Source: Zonotrichia leucophrys gambelii (taxonomy: Eukaryota; Chordata; Aves; Passeriformes; Passerellidae). From it: 64,000 bases of DNA. Position numbers and translations under genes: made by a program. The stretch covers positions 58,125,075-58,189,074 of the forward strand of contig NC_088172.1 of assembly GCF_028769735.1 (NCBI RefSeq). The letters run 5' to 3'. The notes under the pieces were generated by a model. It was not told the origin of the DNA, ran no database searches, and was given only the letters and a program-made list of their open reading frames with translations. Shown in pieces: positions 38,994 to 52,140 of this stretch; within the stretch, counting starts at the first letter, position 1, and each line of letters starts with the position of its first letter.

Positions 38994-39106
38994 TATATTA
39001 TATATTATATATTATATATTATATATTATATATTATATATTATATATTATATATTATATATTATATATTATATATTATATATTATATATTATATATTATA
39101 TATTAT
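38994..39106 (+). repeat. (TATATTA)n heptanucleotide satellite, about 16 copies
   Basis: This is a perfect period-7 array of tatatta, directly downstream of the period-5 array. The whole 240-bp block is pure A/T except for the cgg in the junction. Confidence 0.97.
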
Positions 39107-41329
39107 AATTTCAAGGCAAATATACATGCATATAAGCAAACTGTACATGTATATGAGAAAAGAGGGTTATAAAACACAGAACCTAAGGGGAAGCCTGTAC
39201 ATCTTACAAACAGAAACACAATTGCTTCAGTTTGCCTTATTTTTGTGTAGGAAGATTTCAGGGATATATTCTAAAAGTGGTAATCTCTATAAAGAATTGC
39301 TCCATGGTAATGTAAATTTGAATTATAGTCTCAGGGAAACTTTATGCTGCTACTAATGATCTTTGTGGTGACAAAGTCCATTGTTACTTAGAATAAAGGG
39401 AAAAGGATTTTCTCTATACTGTAGTCAGGAGCACCAATAGGCAAAAGCATACATTTTAATAAAAAGAGGGACAGGGTAGAGCACACCTGCAGGCACAGAT
39501 GCTTTACCCTTAACTTCTGCAACTTTGATTTCACTCAGAGCATTTAAGTTCTGTATATAGCAAGAAGTTGTGCTCACTGCCAATTAGGATAAGACCCAGT
39601 AGAAAGGAGGGATCTAAATATGTGTCACAGTTAAATGAAAAGAACACAACAAAACAAGAAATATTTTCTCTTAGCCTAACCCACCTTGAAATGGTGATTG
39701 GTTGCACCTTCGCTTTAGAGATAAGTGATTCATTCATGCATTTATTATGGAAAAAGACAACTGAAATGATTTCAACATTAAGAAAATGTTTTATCCTGGG
39801 GCACTCTTAAGAGACAAGAAAGGACACATGGTAGGAGTTCTTATTATAAGTGTTATCTCACTGATCACACTAACTGAAGAGGTTATGGATCAACCTTTCC
39901 CTGAGAAGAGGAGAAGACCATTTTTTGAAGCATTACTGTCAAGTGTGACACTGCTGTATTTTGCAAGGACTATTTATGTGCTCGTTATTCCCTGTGGAGG
40001 CAATAAGGAGCCAGCAGCCAGCCACCCACACAGCTGCTCACTCACTCACTCCCCACTCTGTACAGAGGGGACAAGGAGAGACAATAGGTAGAACAACAGC
40101 GAATCCAATTAGGTGCAAATCCAAAACATGGCCCGTACAGACTGCTTTGAGGAAAGTTCACTCCATTGCAGCCAGATCCAGTAGAATCCAGGTCAAGAAA
40201 CACCTTATTCAGTGATTAAGCCACTCTCCTATGTGAAAGATGTATTTTCTTACTCTCTCAGGTTGAAATTGAAGCTATGTTGCCGATTTCTCTGATAAGT
40301 GCTCTAAAAGCAGAACTGCTTGATTTGAACTTTCATGTCTGCAGAGGCCTCATTGAGTTTGTAACATCACACTGAAACTTTCACAACTAATACCTTAGAG
40401 ATAATGGCATTAACATTTCAAACCCTAGCCATGTAAGGACTTAGAAGTGTAAAGTTATTTAATCTTGATTTACAGCCTAGAGCACTCTTATGGACAATTC
40501 CTAAGTTGCATGCTTTGTGCTTAAGTAGCCTGGATACCTGTGTGACCAACTGTACTTATGAGATATAGGAATATATTACAGATAAATGGCATCTCATGCA
40601 CTTCAGTTGGAAAGTTTTTCCATTTTTAAGATGTTCCCAAGGGTTGTAGAAGTTGTGGTGTTATGAGAACTTTAACTGTTTTGAAATGGGAGATATATTT
40701 TAGGAATACAGAGTATAGACAGAGGTCTAGCCTTAGTGCCACTTGAACAGAAGTTTCACAAGACAAAATTCAACTTAAAAATCATACAACTCTCCAGACA
40801 ATTTCTTGAAGGATGCCTTACATTGTATAATTGTATATGTGCACTTAACTAATTTTGAAATCCAGCCTGGTAAGTTCCTTAATACCAATGGTTGTCTTGA
40901 AATGTTGTTCTAGAATATAATTCCTTCTACAATTAAAACCCACTGAATGCTTTACTTTTGTATGTTGCTTTGAAGTTTGTTTGTTTTTTCATTTGTTTTT
41001 GATCTGAGAAGGAGACTGTATAGCTCACTCAAAGTCACATCTTTGTGTCTTTCATGATCTTGATGGCTACTCTTTGAGATTTCACCATTTTTCCATTATC
41101 TTGAAATGCTGGATATCAGTGCAGAAGCAGTCACAATACTGTGAGTTAGAGGTAAGGTAGTATAATCTCTGTTACCACACTACCACACTTACTTGCATAA
41201 CTAAACCCCAATTCTGTTTTTTTTAGCCACAGCATTGCCTTCATGGATTATCTGTTATAATTACCATGCCAGTAATTGCATCCCATGATGGACTCCAATA
41301 TCCCTTAAGTGCAGAGTTCTTAGTTCTTG

Positions 41330-42120
41330 AAAGCTTAAATTTATGTGTGTATTTAACTGCATATTTCTTTGTCTATGTCCAGTTTCCTGACTAACCTAGA
41401 TCAGACTGCGTTGGTGACTTGTCTCCCAATCTTGCTGTCATTTGCAAATATTATTGGTAATGTTTTTGTATTTTTTGTTTTTCCAGGTCACTCCTTAATG
41501 TTAACTTGTAAAATCTAAGGACAGATCCTTATGGGACACAATAAAGAGACACCCAATCAATTAGTGTTCCTTTATTGCAAGTGTATGTTGAAACCTACCA
41601 GACAGACTTTAATCTATTTTATGTCTGCAGTACATTTCTTGTCATTCCAGCTTCATAACCAAAATGTCATGCAAAATGAACATAGATGTCCTGTGGAAAT
41701 TAAATAATATTGCATTGACTATATTACTCTTGATAACCAAGATTATAAATTCACTTATAAGAGATGATTTGGATAACTGAATTGGAAACACCTAGTTTCC
41801 ACATACACAAAATGATTTGCAACCCTTACATTGCCCCATTCCCTTAATTTCTTTGTACACAAATTCCATGTCAGCTGACAGAGTAACCTATTATTTTTTC
41901 CAAAATGGATGTCAGGCTGACAGACCTGTAATTAATTACTCAGGTTAACTCACGTATCCTTTTAAATATTGCACAACACTGCCTTTGTTGCAGACCTCTG
42001 GCACTTCACAACTTTCAACAGCTATCAAAAATAGTTTCTAGTAGTTTAAAGACTCATCAGCAACTTCTGTCAGAAGTTATCTGAACGCATCCGTTTAAAA
42101 ATGCCTGACCTTTTGGAGCT
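41330..42120 (-). repeat. Ancient CR1-type LINE relic, reverse-transcriptase region
   Basis: The plus strand contains, in correct order, recognisable reverse complements of CR1 ORF2 segments: the FADDTK region (gctgtcatttgcaaatatta), a QGSVLG-type region near ggacagatccttatgggaca, the LDFSKAFD region around 41690-41750, the NYRPVSLT region (ctgacagacctgtaattaat) and the upstream W.E.P..W region to about 42090. No frame survives and indels are frequent, so this is an old insertion. It may extend to about 42330. Confidence 0.65.
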
Positions 42121-42337
42121 GCCACTTGATTTCCTTCTGAGTTGGGAAGGGACATTACCATTCATCATCACCATCAACACCGTCACCATCTTCTGGTATG
42201 TATACATTATCTGTCTCTTTCCCAAAATACATAAAATAAAAACTTATTAAAAGATTCTTTCTGTTCTGGAGAACCCCTTCTAGCACTGACCCATCATCAT
42301 CGTCCCTTTTTTCTTTCTTTTCCAAAGTTTCTGGCTT

Positions 42338-42874
42338 CTAAAGCTTCTCTCTTACCTTTTGGATTGCAATATCACCAGTCAAATGGCATAATTTCATTTT
42401 TTTCTGTAAGCAGGAGGCCAATTCAGAGCTAAGCAAAGAAAGTGGCTGGGAGGGATTACCGGGAGAGCCAAAGGAATGCCCAACTTTGCTGCCCAGGTTT
42501 AGGATCCACATTTTAGGATCTGCCAAGAGCAACCAACCTGCCGCCCCAAAGCTTTCACCTGTCCCTAAATCCCAGGGCCTCTCCTGCCATCTGCTAATGC
42601 TTTTGACTAACTTTGAGTCAGCTCCAGTTACAAAGCTCCCTGTGTAGCAGATGGCTGGTGGTGCTGTGTGCTCAGAAGATGGAAAATCTCTAATGGTGTC
42701 GCTCAGAAAGATTGCCCAGCCAACATTTGGTTCTTGAGTCATTGTTGTGCCTTTAGTTGTGCCTGCAGTTGGGTTTTGCATTGAAGGAGCAATGGTATTT
42801 TGTTTCTCAAGGATGGTAAGCACAGCAGTTTTCTCAGGGGCAGTGTCTATTCCAAGTGTTGTGTTCTGACATAA
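42338..42874 (-). other. Unusual 178-codon open frame preceded by a consensus splice acceptor
   Basis: The minus strand reads ctttcttttctcatag at 42890-42875, a strong acceptor, and the frame is open from 42874 to a stop at 42338-42340. The first third is Thr-rich, mucin-like (QNTTLGIDTAPEKT, then NPTAGTTKGTTMTQEP). The rest has no recognised domain. There is no in-frame ATG near the 5' end, no obvious donor within it, and no AATAAA just downstream on the minus strand. It may be a terminal exon of an antisense transcript, a relic, or chance. I cannot assign a function. Confidence 0.25.
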
Positions 42875-45045
42875 CTATGAGAAAAGAAAGAAAAATGCTC
42901 ATTTGTGGTTAAAAAAACCTACTTCACAGCATCCCATTGGTAAGAGACAAAATCAGCTTGTCTGTCTCTTGGTCTGTATACACGCATGAATATACAGAAG
43001 TGCTTCAGATGTTTCTCATTGACATTGTGTTTTATGTTCTTCAAACTCTGTTAATAGGAATGCCCACTCAGAAAAAAATATTGCTTAGGGAGGTGGTGGG
43101 GGGAGGTGGGGGGAGAAAAAGGCCCTATGAATCCACACAAATTAAGTTGTTAAGGAAAAAATAGTTTGCAGAAAATCTCAAGAAATTTTAAGAAAACCAG
43201 AAAGTTTTCTGCCTTTGCATTTTCTTCAGATTTGTTAAATTAAGATTGCAGACATCATGTCAGATGAGTAGCAGTGCCTGTAAGACTGCATTTATCAAGT
43301 GCTAACAAGAGGATGAAGCAAAATGAAATGCCATTACAATCTTATTTTTTGTAAAAAGTGAAGTACGAAATTTTTCACTAATTCATTCAGACAGATGATA
43401 TTCTGACAGAACTGACATCTATAACAAAATGTGAATAAAGTGGATGCAATTCAGGAAGTGATGTTTCATCTTTTTTTCCTAGCACTATGATGTCAATGTA
43501 ATAGACAATTCAGATTTGAATTTCTTTTTTTAAAAATCCATTTATCTTTGATCATCAATACTTTTTGTTATAGGCAGACACATACTTACAAAAATAGCAA
43601 AATCATTACCTTCTTAGGTTGTAAGAAAAATGAAGCAATTAATCTGATTAATATTGCCAAGGAAGACTGTCCCATCTAACCTCTATTCCCAAGCAATATG
43701 CGTGATAACACTTTAAAGTATGATGTTGATAACAGCATTTTCTGTCTCAGGTTGGATTTTTTTAATTGGAGATACAAACATTATTAAGCTGCTGATGAGA
43801 CTTAACAGAAGATTGAGTGCTGAGGGCAGAACTCCTGAAAAGTCACTTTCCTGTGAAACTTCGCTTACAGCTTTCTTTGGGTTGTAGGGTTGACAGCAAG
43901 GCTGGTAGTGAGTGTTCCAGCAAGATGTTGCAGAGGTTTTTCAGATGTCATTTTTACTCTTGATTGTTTGCTGGTTATTGAGATAAACTCTAATCTTTGG
44001 CTGAGAAGTGCCAAGTGAAAATCATCACACCAGGGTTTTAGTCCAGATAAAAGCTCTGCCATTCCTGAGCTTTTCTTTAGATGTTACAATGAGGCTTCTC
44101 TAATGCTCACTGAGTGGAAGTGGTTACAAGGACAGCATCAGCCACAACTATTTTAGGAAGCAGTACAGGGCACAAAGCTGCCAGACCACTGCACTACTTC
44201 AGAGGTCAATTAAGGCTTACATGAAGAGAGGTGATTCTCCCTGGGCAGGTGTACTTGGAGTGTGCTACCAAACTTGGTCCCAGCCCCACTGAGAACCGAG
44301 CTGCTACTCAGTTTTCTTTCTGAGAGTATTTGCTTTCCCCCACAACTGAACAATGACAAAATCTTGGTTAACAAAAAGGATAATCACATTCAGTTCCTTT
44401 GGCTGCAAACTGCTATGCAATAGATTATTTCAGAAGATTCCTGTATGTTAATCCGGTAAATAAAGTTTACCTGGTTTTACTTTTTTTTTTTATAATTGCA
44501 GTAAAGTGTCAAGAAATGCATTGGAAGTACTATCTTCAAGTATCATCTTTAAATAAGAAGTTAAACTTACCCATAGCTAAGTCTAGTGATTTACATTTTT
44601 AAAATCAGATCCTATTTTGTTTCCTCTCTAATCCCTTCATTTTGCTTTTAGCATATCTTATTAGTTTTGATATGTCTACATTGCTAGCTAAGGAAGATGG
44701 AATAAGACAGTTTGGAAATACTGTCATTCTATACTGTGAGAACTCTCAGAGGCATTGTATAAGCCTGAAACCCTCATTTTTTCAGCAGTCATTTGCTTGA
44801 GCCTCTGTTTTTGCAAAAAAACCCCCAAAAACCAGTAGATATTCAGCCCAGATAAATTTAAATCTCTTTTAAAGGGGCACCATGTAAATATTTGCTTTCA
44901 ATTTAATAGGAGCTTGAAATTCCACAGAAAGCACTAACCTAAGATTAGGGCAGACAAACTATTTAAGTAAAAATGGAAATCTTTGTGCAAAAAGCCAGTG
45001 GTCATCAGCCTTTATTATTGTTATAAAGTAAAGCCTTTTCACAAA

Positions 45046-45130
45046 GTCACAGAATATTCAGAGTTGAAAGGCACACACAAGGATTGTGTCCAGCTCTTAA
45101 GTGAATGGCGCGTACAGGGGTCGGAGAAAT
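45046..45130 (-). repeat. tRNA-Ile-derived SINE relic with CR1-like tail (TguSINE1-type)
   Basis: The plus strand reads tcacagaatattcagagttg followed by caaggattgtgtccagctct, which is the reverse of a CR1-like 3' tail. Directly joined is gtgaatggcgcgtacagggg followed by tcggag, which resembles the reverse complement of the 3' half of tRNA-Ile (T arm and acceptor stem). This composite architecture is that of the songbird SINE TguSINE1. The tRNA 5' half is missing or decayed. Confidence 0.6.
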
Positions 45131-48057
45131 GAGCACATTTCATTTTTAGATATATCTTGATGAAGTGGAAGATATATCTTTCATTTCAACTGACCTTTAG
45201 CAGATTTTAAAAGCTTTTTTTACAGGGCCATTTTTCTTTTCTGATTCTTTGGTAACCTTGCCTTAGCTCTTTCACTCATAAATAAGATGTATTTCATGTT
45301 TTTCCAAAGTTCAGTAACAATTTCTGGGGATTTCTTCTACTGTTAGATTTTTCCACTCTGTACACTGAGGGTTCTTTTAATTAATCTCAAAAGATAATTG
45401 GTTTATCTCTTAGATTCCCAAAAGCCTATGAGAGGTTTTTGTCAACTATACCTTTGTGCTTTTAAACATGGCCCTGCTCTACTGCTGTATATGCTGGAAA
45501 TACAGTCCTCTTGATTCTGTACAGGTAACAGGCACCCAAGGAATAGATAGAGGAATGTTGGAACCAAGAGAGGCAAAACTGAGAAGATGAGTGCTTACTG
45601 ATATTTTTAAAAATCTCCAGACTTACATAACCCTCATCCTTTGGCCTCACCCTGCATCAAGTTGCAACAGCATTTTTTAAATTGTCAGAAATATAAGTCC
45701 CAACTCCTTCTTCTGGTTTTGCACTTATATATGCATGTGAACCCAGATTCAATAAATTAAATATGCATCCTCAAAACAGTAGATTTTTTTGTCCTCACTC
45801 TGTCATTTAACATGCTTTCCAACAGCTTATAAATAGTCAGGTTATCAAAGCTGAAAATTGAGGTCTGCCTAATGCATGTCCTTTTCATAGTACGTTAATA
45901 TGCATAGCCATATGCTTTTCTGATTATATTAAAACCTGGACAGATGTATAGGATAAGACTGTAGTTCATTTGGAAATACCATAGCAATGTGAGATATGTT
46001 TTTGAGGAAAAGCTAATCTTAGACACCAGATCTCGTACACATAAAATATGAAATTCAATTGTTGTTACGTAGGAGGGCGGACTGTAGAAAAGTCTAACTA
46101 ATGTACTTTAAGCTAATACAAATTCTGTCCATAATTTTGAAGTTTGCTGTTGCCAATGGTTTTGCAGGAAATGGCTTGCTCACGGTTGTGCCAGTAATTC
46201 CTGTCGTCAGGCTGACATTTCAAGAGCAGCCTTCTGCATTTGTATTCACCCTCCCAGACACATCAAAAGCACATCCACACCCTCCCCTCCGCACCTGGGA
46301 AGGGACTGCAGTGACAGTGGGGGAGAGGCCATTGTGCTACTCAGATAGTCAGCCCAGACCTCCTTTGGGGGCATCCTTTGCTCTCCAAGTGGGAGAACAA
46401 CAGCTTGGAATGAGTTGCAATGCATTGCTCGTGGAATTGGTTCATGTTGCATACATGAAGGAGTTTCTTATCTTCTTATCTGGGTAACCTTCCTAGAGGG
46501 ATTTTAACTGAATCCCTGAAGGAAGTAGGCTGAAATCTGTGACAACAATTTGTGTATGGTTTTGGACTGACAGTCTTTTCTCTCTCCCTTCCCCATTGAT
46601 GTTTTTTCTGTGCAATCAGGAAGTCTTGAACTGAATCCTGACGATACCAAAGGCAATGAGCAGTGGCTAATTTCAGTATTACCTTCTGAGGCTCAAACAG
46701 TCTCAAAGGAGACAGAGAAAAATTTGCATCCAGACCATATTTTAAACAAAAACACTGTTCAGTATTTTTGAATACATAGATGGTGAAAATATACCAGCAT
46801 TTTGGAAACAGGGAAACACTACTGAAAAGGAAACTGCTTAATGCATTCTGCACCTTCTGAGGGAATCCCTGTCATGCAAGTGGCATCTACCCAGTCCTTG
46901 AGCATCTCTGCTCTCATATAGTGCACACTCACAGATGCCCCGAAATTCCCTATTCCAAGCAGCTGGGAACAAACATGGATTTGTTTCTTTATGCAATTAC
47001 ATACAGAAACATCACTCTTTTAATCCAATTAATCATAGAGTCTAACAGGAGAGTGCTCTTCAGAATAGAGTAAGACAAACCTCATTTCATTGAAGGTGTC
47101 CAATAAGATCACAGTGTCATTATCAGCTCCTCAAAGGACAAGTGCATGCAAACTATAAAACAAACAATTCAATTGCATGGAAAAAAAGGAAAACATGTAC
47201 AATTAATAAAAGGGACATATCAGTGCCATCCAAAGTACCATCTGACTTGTATATCTCTAGTTACATCTTAAGAAGGATTATTATTTTCTTTCCACAATAG
47301 CAGGAGAAGCATTAGTATTTTCAGGCTATTTTGATGAAATCTTGGTTCCGTACTAACAGTCATCAAATCTAACAAATATTATGGAGGAAAGGAGATTATG
47401 TGAGACTTCTATATAAGACTAACAGATCTTATTTTAAGTTCCAGAAATACTTTGTTGGAGAGAGAAAGAGTTTATGTGAAACCTCAGTGGTATAGAGAAT
47501 TTGCATTGGCCTTTGCACTGCTGATTTTTTTCTCTAAGAAGACCTATTTTTCCTCTCCATCTATTTAACATTTTTATGAAACTTTTATGAGCTTGCTGTC
47601 ATAAGGACCTTCTCTGTTCTTTTAGTTTTCCTTTCTTTTAACACTTGGCCAACCTAACACCTCTGCTTAACACCGATTTGTGTTACTGAAGGTTAATGGT
47701 AATTACTTTAATTGGAAGATAAAGTGAACTTTTTTTCCCTGAAAAAATAAAATAAAAGAAAGGAACAAAGAAAGAAATTATAAAGTGTCCAATATAATAG
47801 AAACTGAAAAATTGTTTAGTTTTTATCTCACATGCTTTCCATCAGCACCAATTCACTAATTTATATCTGGATTAGATACAAGAAGCTGATGATATTTGGC
47901 CTGAAAACATTCTATACATCTGAAAGATTCAGTATCTTCTCACTCATTCTTGCTTACATCTTGTCACAGAACATCATGCTATTTCATACCAGAGGCAGAT
48001 TAGTGATGTCAGGTTATACAATGTCAAAATGGAACTTGTAGTGTCTTGTGCTTTTGG

Positions 48058-48133
48058 ATCAGAGAGAGAGAGAGAAAGAAATAGGAAAAGCAAAAGGAAG
48101 GTGGGAGAGAATGAAAAAAAAGTGACAGAGAGA
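48058..48133 (+). repeat. Purine-rich simple sequence
   Basis: The run starts agagagagagagaaagaaat and continues purine-rich to about 48133. It is low-complexity DNA and inflates an open frame at 48029-48376 that I do not regard as a gene. Confidence 0.7.
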
Positions 48134-49429
48134 AGATTAAGTAGAAAGATATTCACCACCCTTGTGGATCCAGCCGTGTCCTATTTGTCCTTTTCTGGTT
48201 CTCTTGATGATGGGAGTCCCACGAAACATACAGTACATTCAGATATCCAAGGGAACATGCCAAACACTTCCTTTGCACTGGGGAGTTTTACTTTGTCTTT
48301 GCAACACACTCTGGATCTGTGGAAGGCCTTAGGAATGCGTCTGGTGAGTGCTTCTGGGGTCTTTGATGGTTCATGACCCTTTTTAAAACAAGACACCTGC
48401 CTCTCATGTGGATGTCCTGTGTGAATGTGACATTCCCAGCGGCTGGAGGAGTTGTACAACTGAGCCAGTTTGTATGAGGGAAGACTCTGCAGGATCTGCT
48501 TCTTATCTGGCTTGTAGCATCTGGTGATGGGTGTTCAACCCCTCTGTATGGGAGGTTTTGCCGTCATACACAAAAACTCTTCTCCTCCCCCTTGGTTGGC
48601 AGGGAGAGTGCAAACCTGGCCTCAGCAAATGAGTCTGTGGACTATGACCTGCCTGCCCCAAACCCAGCCAGAGCTGATTTTCAGCACAGCTGCTGGATCT
48701 GGCTTTCCTTGTGGACACATTCTTCTCCTTCAGCCTTGTTTACTTCTCCTCAGACCAGAGATAATTGAACAATAGTGCTACCTTTATTTTATCTTGAGTT
48801 CCTGTCAGGTAAGCTCACAGTCCAAATTACCCAAATCCAGGAGGCATATTTGGGGTGGGATGATGATGACAGTGATGGTGAGAGGGTGGGCATTGATGGT
48901 AGCAGCCTCTTAATAAAGTTTGCCCTTTGGTGATCTCGTTAATCATCTTGGATAGTGTTTAAGGCAATTATGATTTTTAAGTCTCTCATATATGCCCATG
49001 GTGCCCAGTCAGTGCTTTAGGGATGGATTTTCTGACACCCCTGATGGTAGAAGTACATCTGTTGAACTGCTATATACGTTGTTGTCAAAAAAAAATTTGT
49101 TGCTGTCAAGAAATATATGGAATATTTTAGTGTGCAGATCAGACCTACCACACATGCTGTCATAAGATCAAGAGGCATCTATGTCAATCATTTATTGATT
49201 CAGTCATGGCAGAAATATTGAACACCATGAGAATCACTCTTTGATGAATACCTTCATCAAAATTCCTGGCACACAGTGGGCTGTGCTGTTTCCCAATGCT
49301 GGAACAACCATATGGAATGGCTGAGGAGTCCCCCCATAATGTTTTTGCCATGAAGCTCACATCTGAACAGCTGCAGATGTATTTTTCCTGGCTCTGAGAT
49401 GTGAGATCAGAGCCAGCCATGTCAATGCT

Positions 49430-50140
49430 GCCCTTTGGCACTGTCAAGGCCAAAAGCTTTGCTTCTTCACTGTCAGCGGGGTGCCGAAGCTAAGGCCAGC
49501 AGGCCACCCAAATCTGCATTTCACTCTGCCACCTCACAGCCTGCTTTGGCAGTGGCTGACACTGTTCCTGGAGAGCTTGTACTCAGCCAGCTGTGCAAGC
49601 ACGGCTGCCTTGCCCTCAGTGGCTGCTGCTTTTGGATGTGCTCAGTGCAGGCACGGTCTCGACCTCTCTCCTCCACGTCGCACCTGCCCCCGCTCCATCT
49701 GTGGGCCTCCCTGCCCTTGTTCTCTTTCTCCTTCTCATCCTGGCTTCCCCTCCCAATAACCAGGATGTGGTGGGGCAGAGGAGCCTGCCCGGCCATCAGG
49801 CTGCCCTGGGAGCAAGGGTGGTTCAGCTGCCAGGATGCCACAGCCTCATCCAGGGCCAGCATGGCCGCTCTGCTGGCTCTGCCGTGTCCCAGGGCATGGC
49901 ACCAGCGCCAGCTCCCCTTGGCCACCTTGCTGGTGCCCAGATTCTCTGTGGGCTTTGGCCCTCAGAGGGACAATTTGGGAAAAGTCAAGGTGGTGGGAGC
50001 GAGCAGGGCTTGTCCAGCTTCCCTGGTACATCTGGGGCCTGCAGGCATTTTGTGGGCCTTTGACTGAGGGCCGCTCCTTGGCCTCAGCGCATTTTACCAG
50101 GAAGGTTTATGTGAGGACAGAGAAGCTGAAGCCATGATGG
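49430..50140. other. GC-rich island inside the GRM1 intron with overlapping open frames
   Basis: A sharp rise in GC content carries overlapping open frames on the plus strand (49435-50067, 211 codons including stop; 49593-50063) and on the minus strand (49521-49925). None shows a family, and several frames are open at once, as expected from low stop density. CpG density is lower than in the two promoter islands. It could be a decayed retroelement, an intronic regulatory island or GC-biased DNA. Confidence 0.4.
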
Positions 50141-50341
50141 CATGACATGCCTGGGTCAGGTTGTTTTTGAGCTGAGAACAGAAGGGTCCTGGGACCTTCT
50201 GGATGGCAGTACAACTTGTGAGTACCTAGAAGCCATTCCTCAGGGTCTATCTGTATGCCCTGGCTGTAGAGTAGACAAGACTTCAGAGTCTGCAGTGTTT
50301 GGAAAAAAACCCAGTATTTTCACCTTTCTCCGTGATTTGTC

Positions 50342-50359
50342 TTTTTTTTTTTTTTTTTC
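50342..50359 (+). repeat. Poly(T) tract
   Basis: This is an uninterrupted T run, simple sequence. Confidence 0.85.
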
Positions 50360-52140
50360 TATTTCTTAACCCAGGAAAAGGTCCTTCTGTTTTCCCTCCA
50401 TCAGGCAATTTTACAGGTCTGTGTAGCAGCACTGCCCTCACCTCCTCGAGGATGCTTTCAGAACTGCATCAGGAGTGCTGCAAGGGCCTCCTGCCAACCC
50501 TGAGGCCTCTCCCATTAGGTCCTGGAGCACAGGAGGTGACCTGAGAGCATTCCTGAATGTGGACATGGGTGGGGATATGGGAGGATTCAACCTGTCCAAG
50601 GTGTCATCCCTAGGGTGCAGCCTTGGAAAGCTGCACAGGTGCAGGATCTCACTAACTCACGTGTTCAGGCTTATCACTTTCTCCTACTTGCATGTGGCCA
50701 TTTTTTCCTACCTCTCAAGACTGCCCTTCCAGAGTTCATTCTTTTATACTACCTCTGTGGGAACTGTGTAAAGTAAACTACTAATTTGTTCTTTACTTGT
50801 GGTAATTCAGCTTTTACATTAATTTCTTGTACTAGCTCTGCCTGTATTCCCAACATTAAATCATCTTTTCATATGCAGATACTGCAATAGCCTTTGGGAA
50901 AAGGTATTTCAAATGCTTCACCATTCAGCAGCAGACATGACATTTAACACTGTGTAACTCAAACATTTATCTTGTGTCAATCCTTGCAGTTATGAACTCA
51001 ATTGGAAATGCTGGTATGATTATCTCTCCTCAACTTTATAATTGAGAGTGCCTTTCAAACTCAGGATTTGAATTTGGTTTTTGTTTTGAATTTATTTCAC
51101 ATAATGTTATGAAATTATATTCATTTTCATAAAAACCTTTAATAGACTTGTACACCAAGGCAGTCACTGTTTTTCTTAAACATATTTAATTTAAACCACA
51201 ATTATTTCTAAAATAGCTTAATATCCTTCTGAATAATAAGTCTACAGTATTCGGAGATTTGATAAAGCATACATCAAAAAATTTATCTTCTGGTTTGTAA
51301 AACCTGCAGGATTCTATTCCAATTAGATAACACAGTTTCTCTTGTGATGGATAAGATAAGATTAGGTATAGTTTTTTAGGCAAAAGACTAAAATTTATCA
51401 GTTATATGTTATTCCAGATGTAATATAATTCACAGCTAGAGCTGTGAGTCAAATGAACAGAATGTATCAGTGTCTAACAATTATATGTAAGATAAAATTT
51501 CCTTAAAGGTCATGAACTTTTAGCTTTGGGGTTGTAGTTCAGTAGCTTTTTTGACTTCTTTTTCAATAATGAGTTTTAACAGCCAGTGAAGAATAAAATT
51601 TATTAGTTTGTCTCTCTTAAAAATTAATAAATATCCAATAGTTTTGCCACTGAAATCTCACTTCAGTGGGAGTAGGTCCAAACACTAACTTCTCTTTCCT
51701 AAGAAAATGAGTACAAAATATTCCTCAGAAAATAACCTAATTTCTAGCATCCTTTCCAGATACCTGCTGAAGTCATTGATAGTGCAGATTATTGGGAAGT
51801 GGTCATAGTATTGCTGACTCTTTATGGAGCATTTAATGATGCTTGAACTTCTAAGTGACAGCCCATAAAAACATATAATTTGTGAGTATCTTGAGTCACT
51901 AAAACAAAATAGCCATCTTTAACTCTCAAAATTTTAAGGAAAGGTCAGAAAATGATTCCTATGTGTCCTCAGGTTCAGAAAGCAGATAACTACTAGAAAT
52001 ATGATTTAAAATTTTCATTAATTCATGTTCAAACCTCCATATAGGGTACTTTTATGCATGATTTTTGATTGCTCAAGGTTTTAAATCTTGTGCTTGATGT
52101 GAGCTAATCTAATTGCAAAACTGCCAAAGCATGAGCAGAA

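Noticed and set aside
43088..43114. G-rich run in the GRM1 intron as a G-quadruplex
   Set aside because: Long G tracts are present, but four separate G3 tracts with usable loops cannot be drawn cleanly; only an imperfect or two-tier structure would fit.
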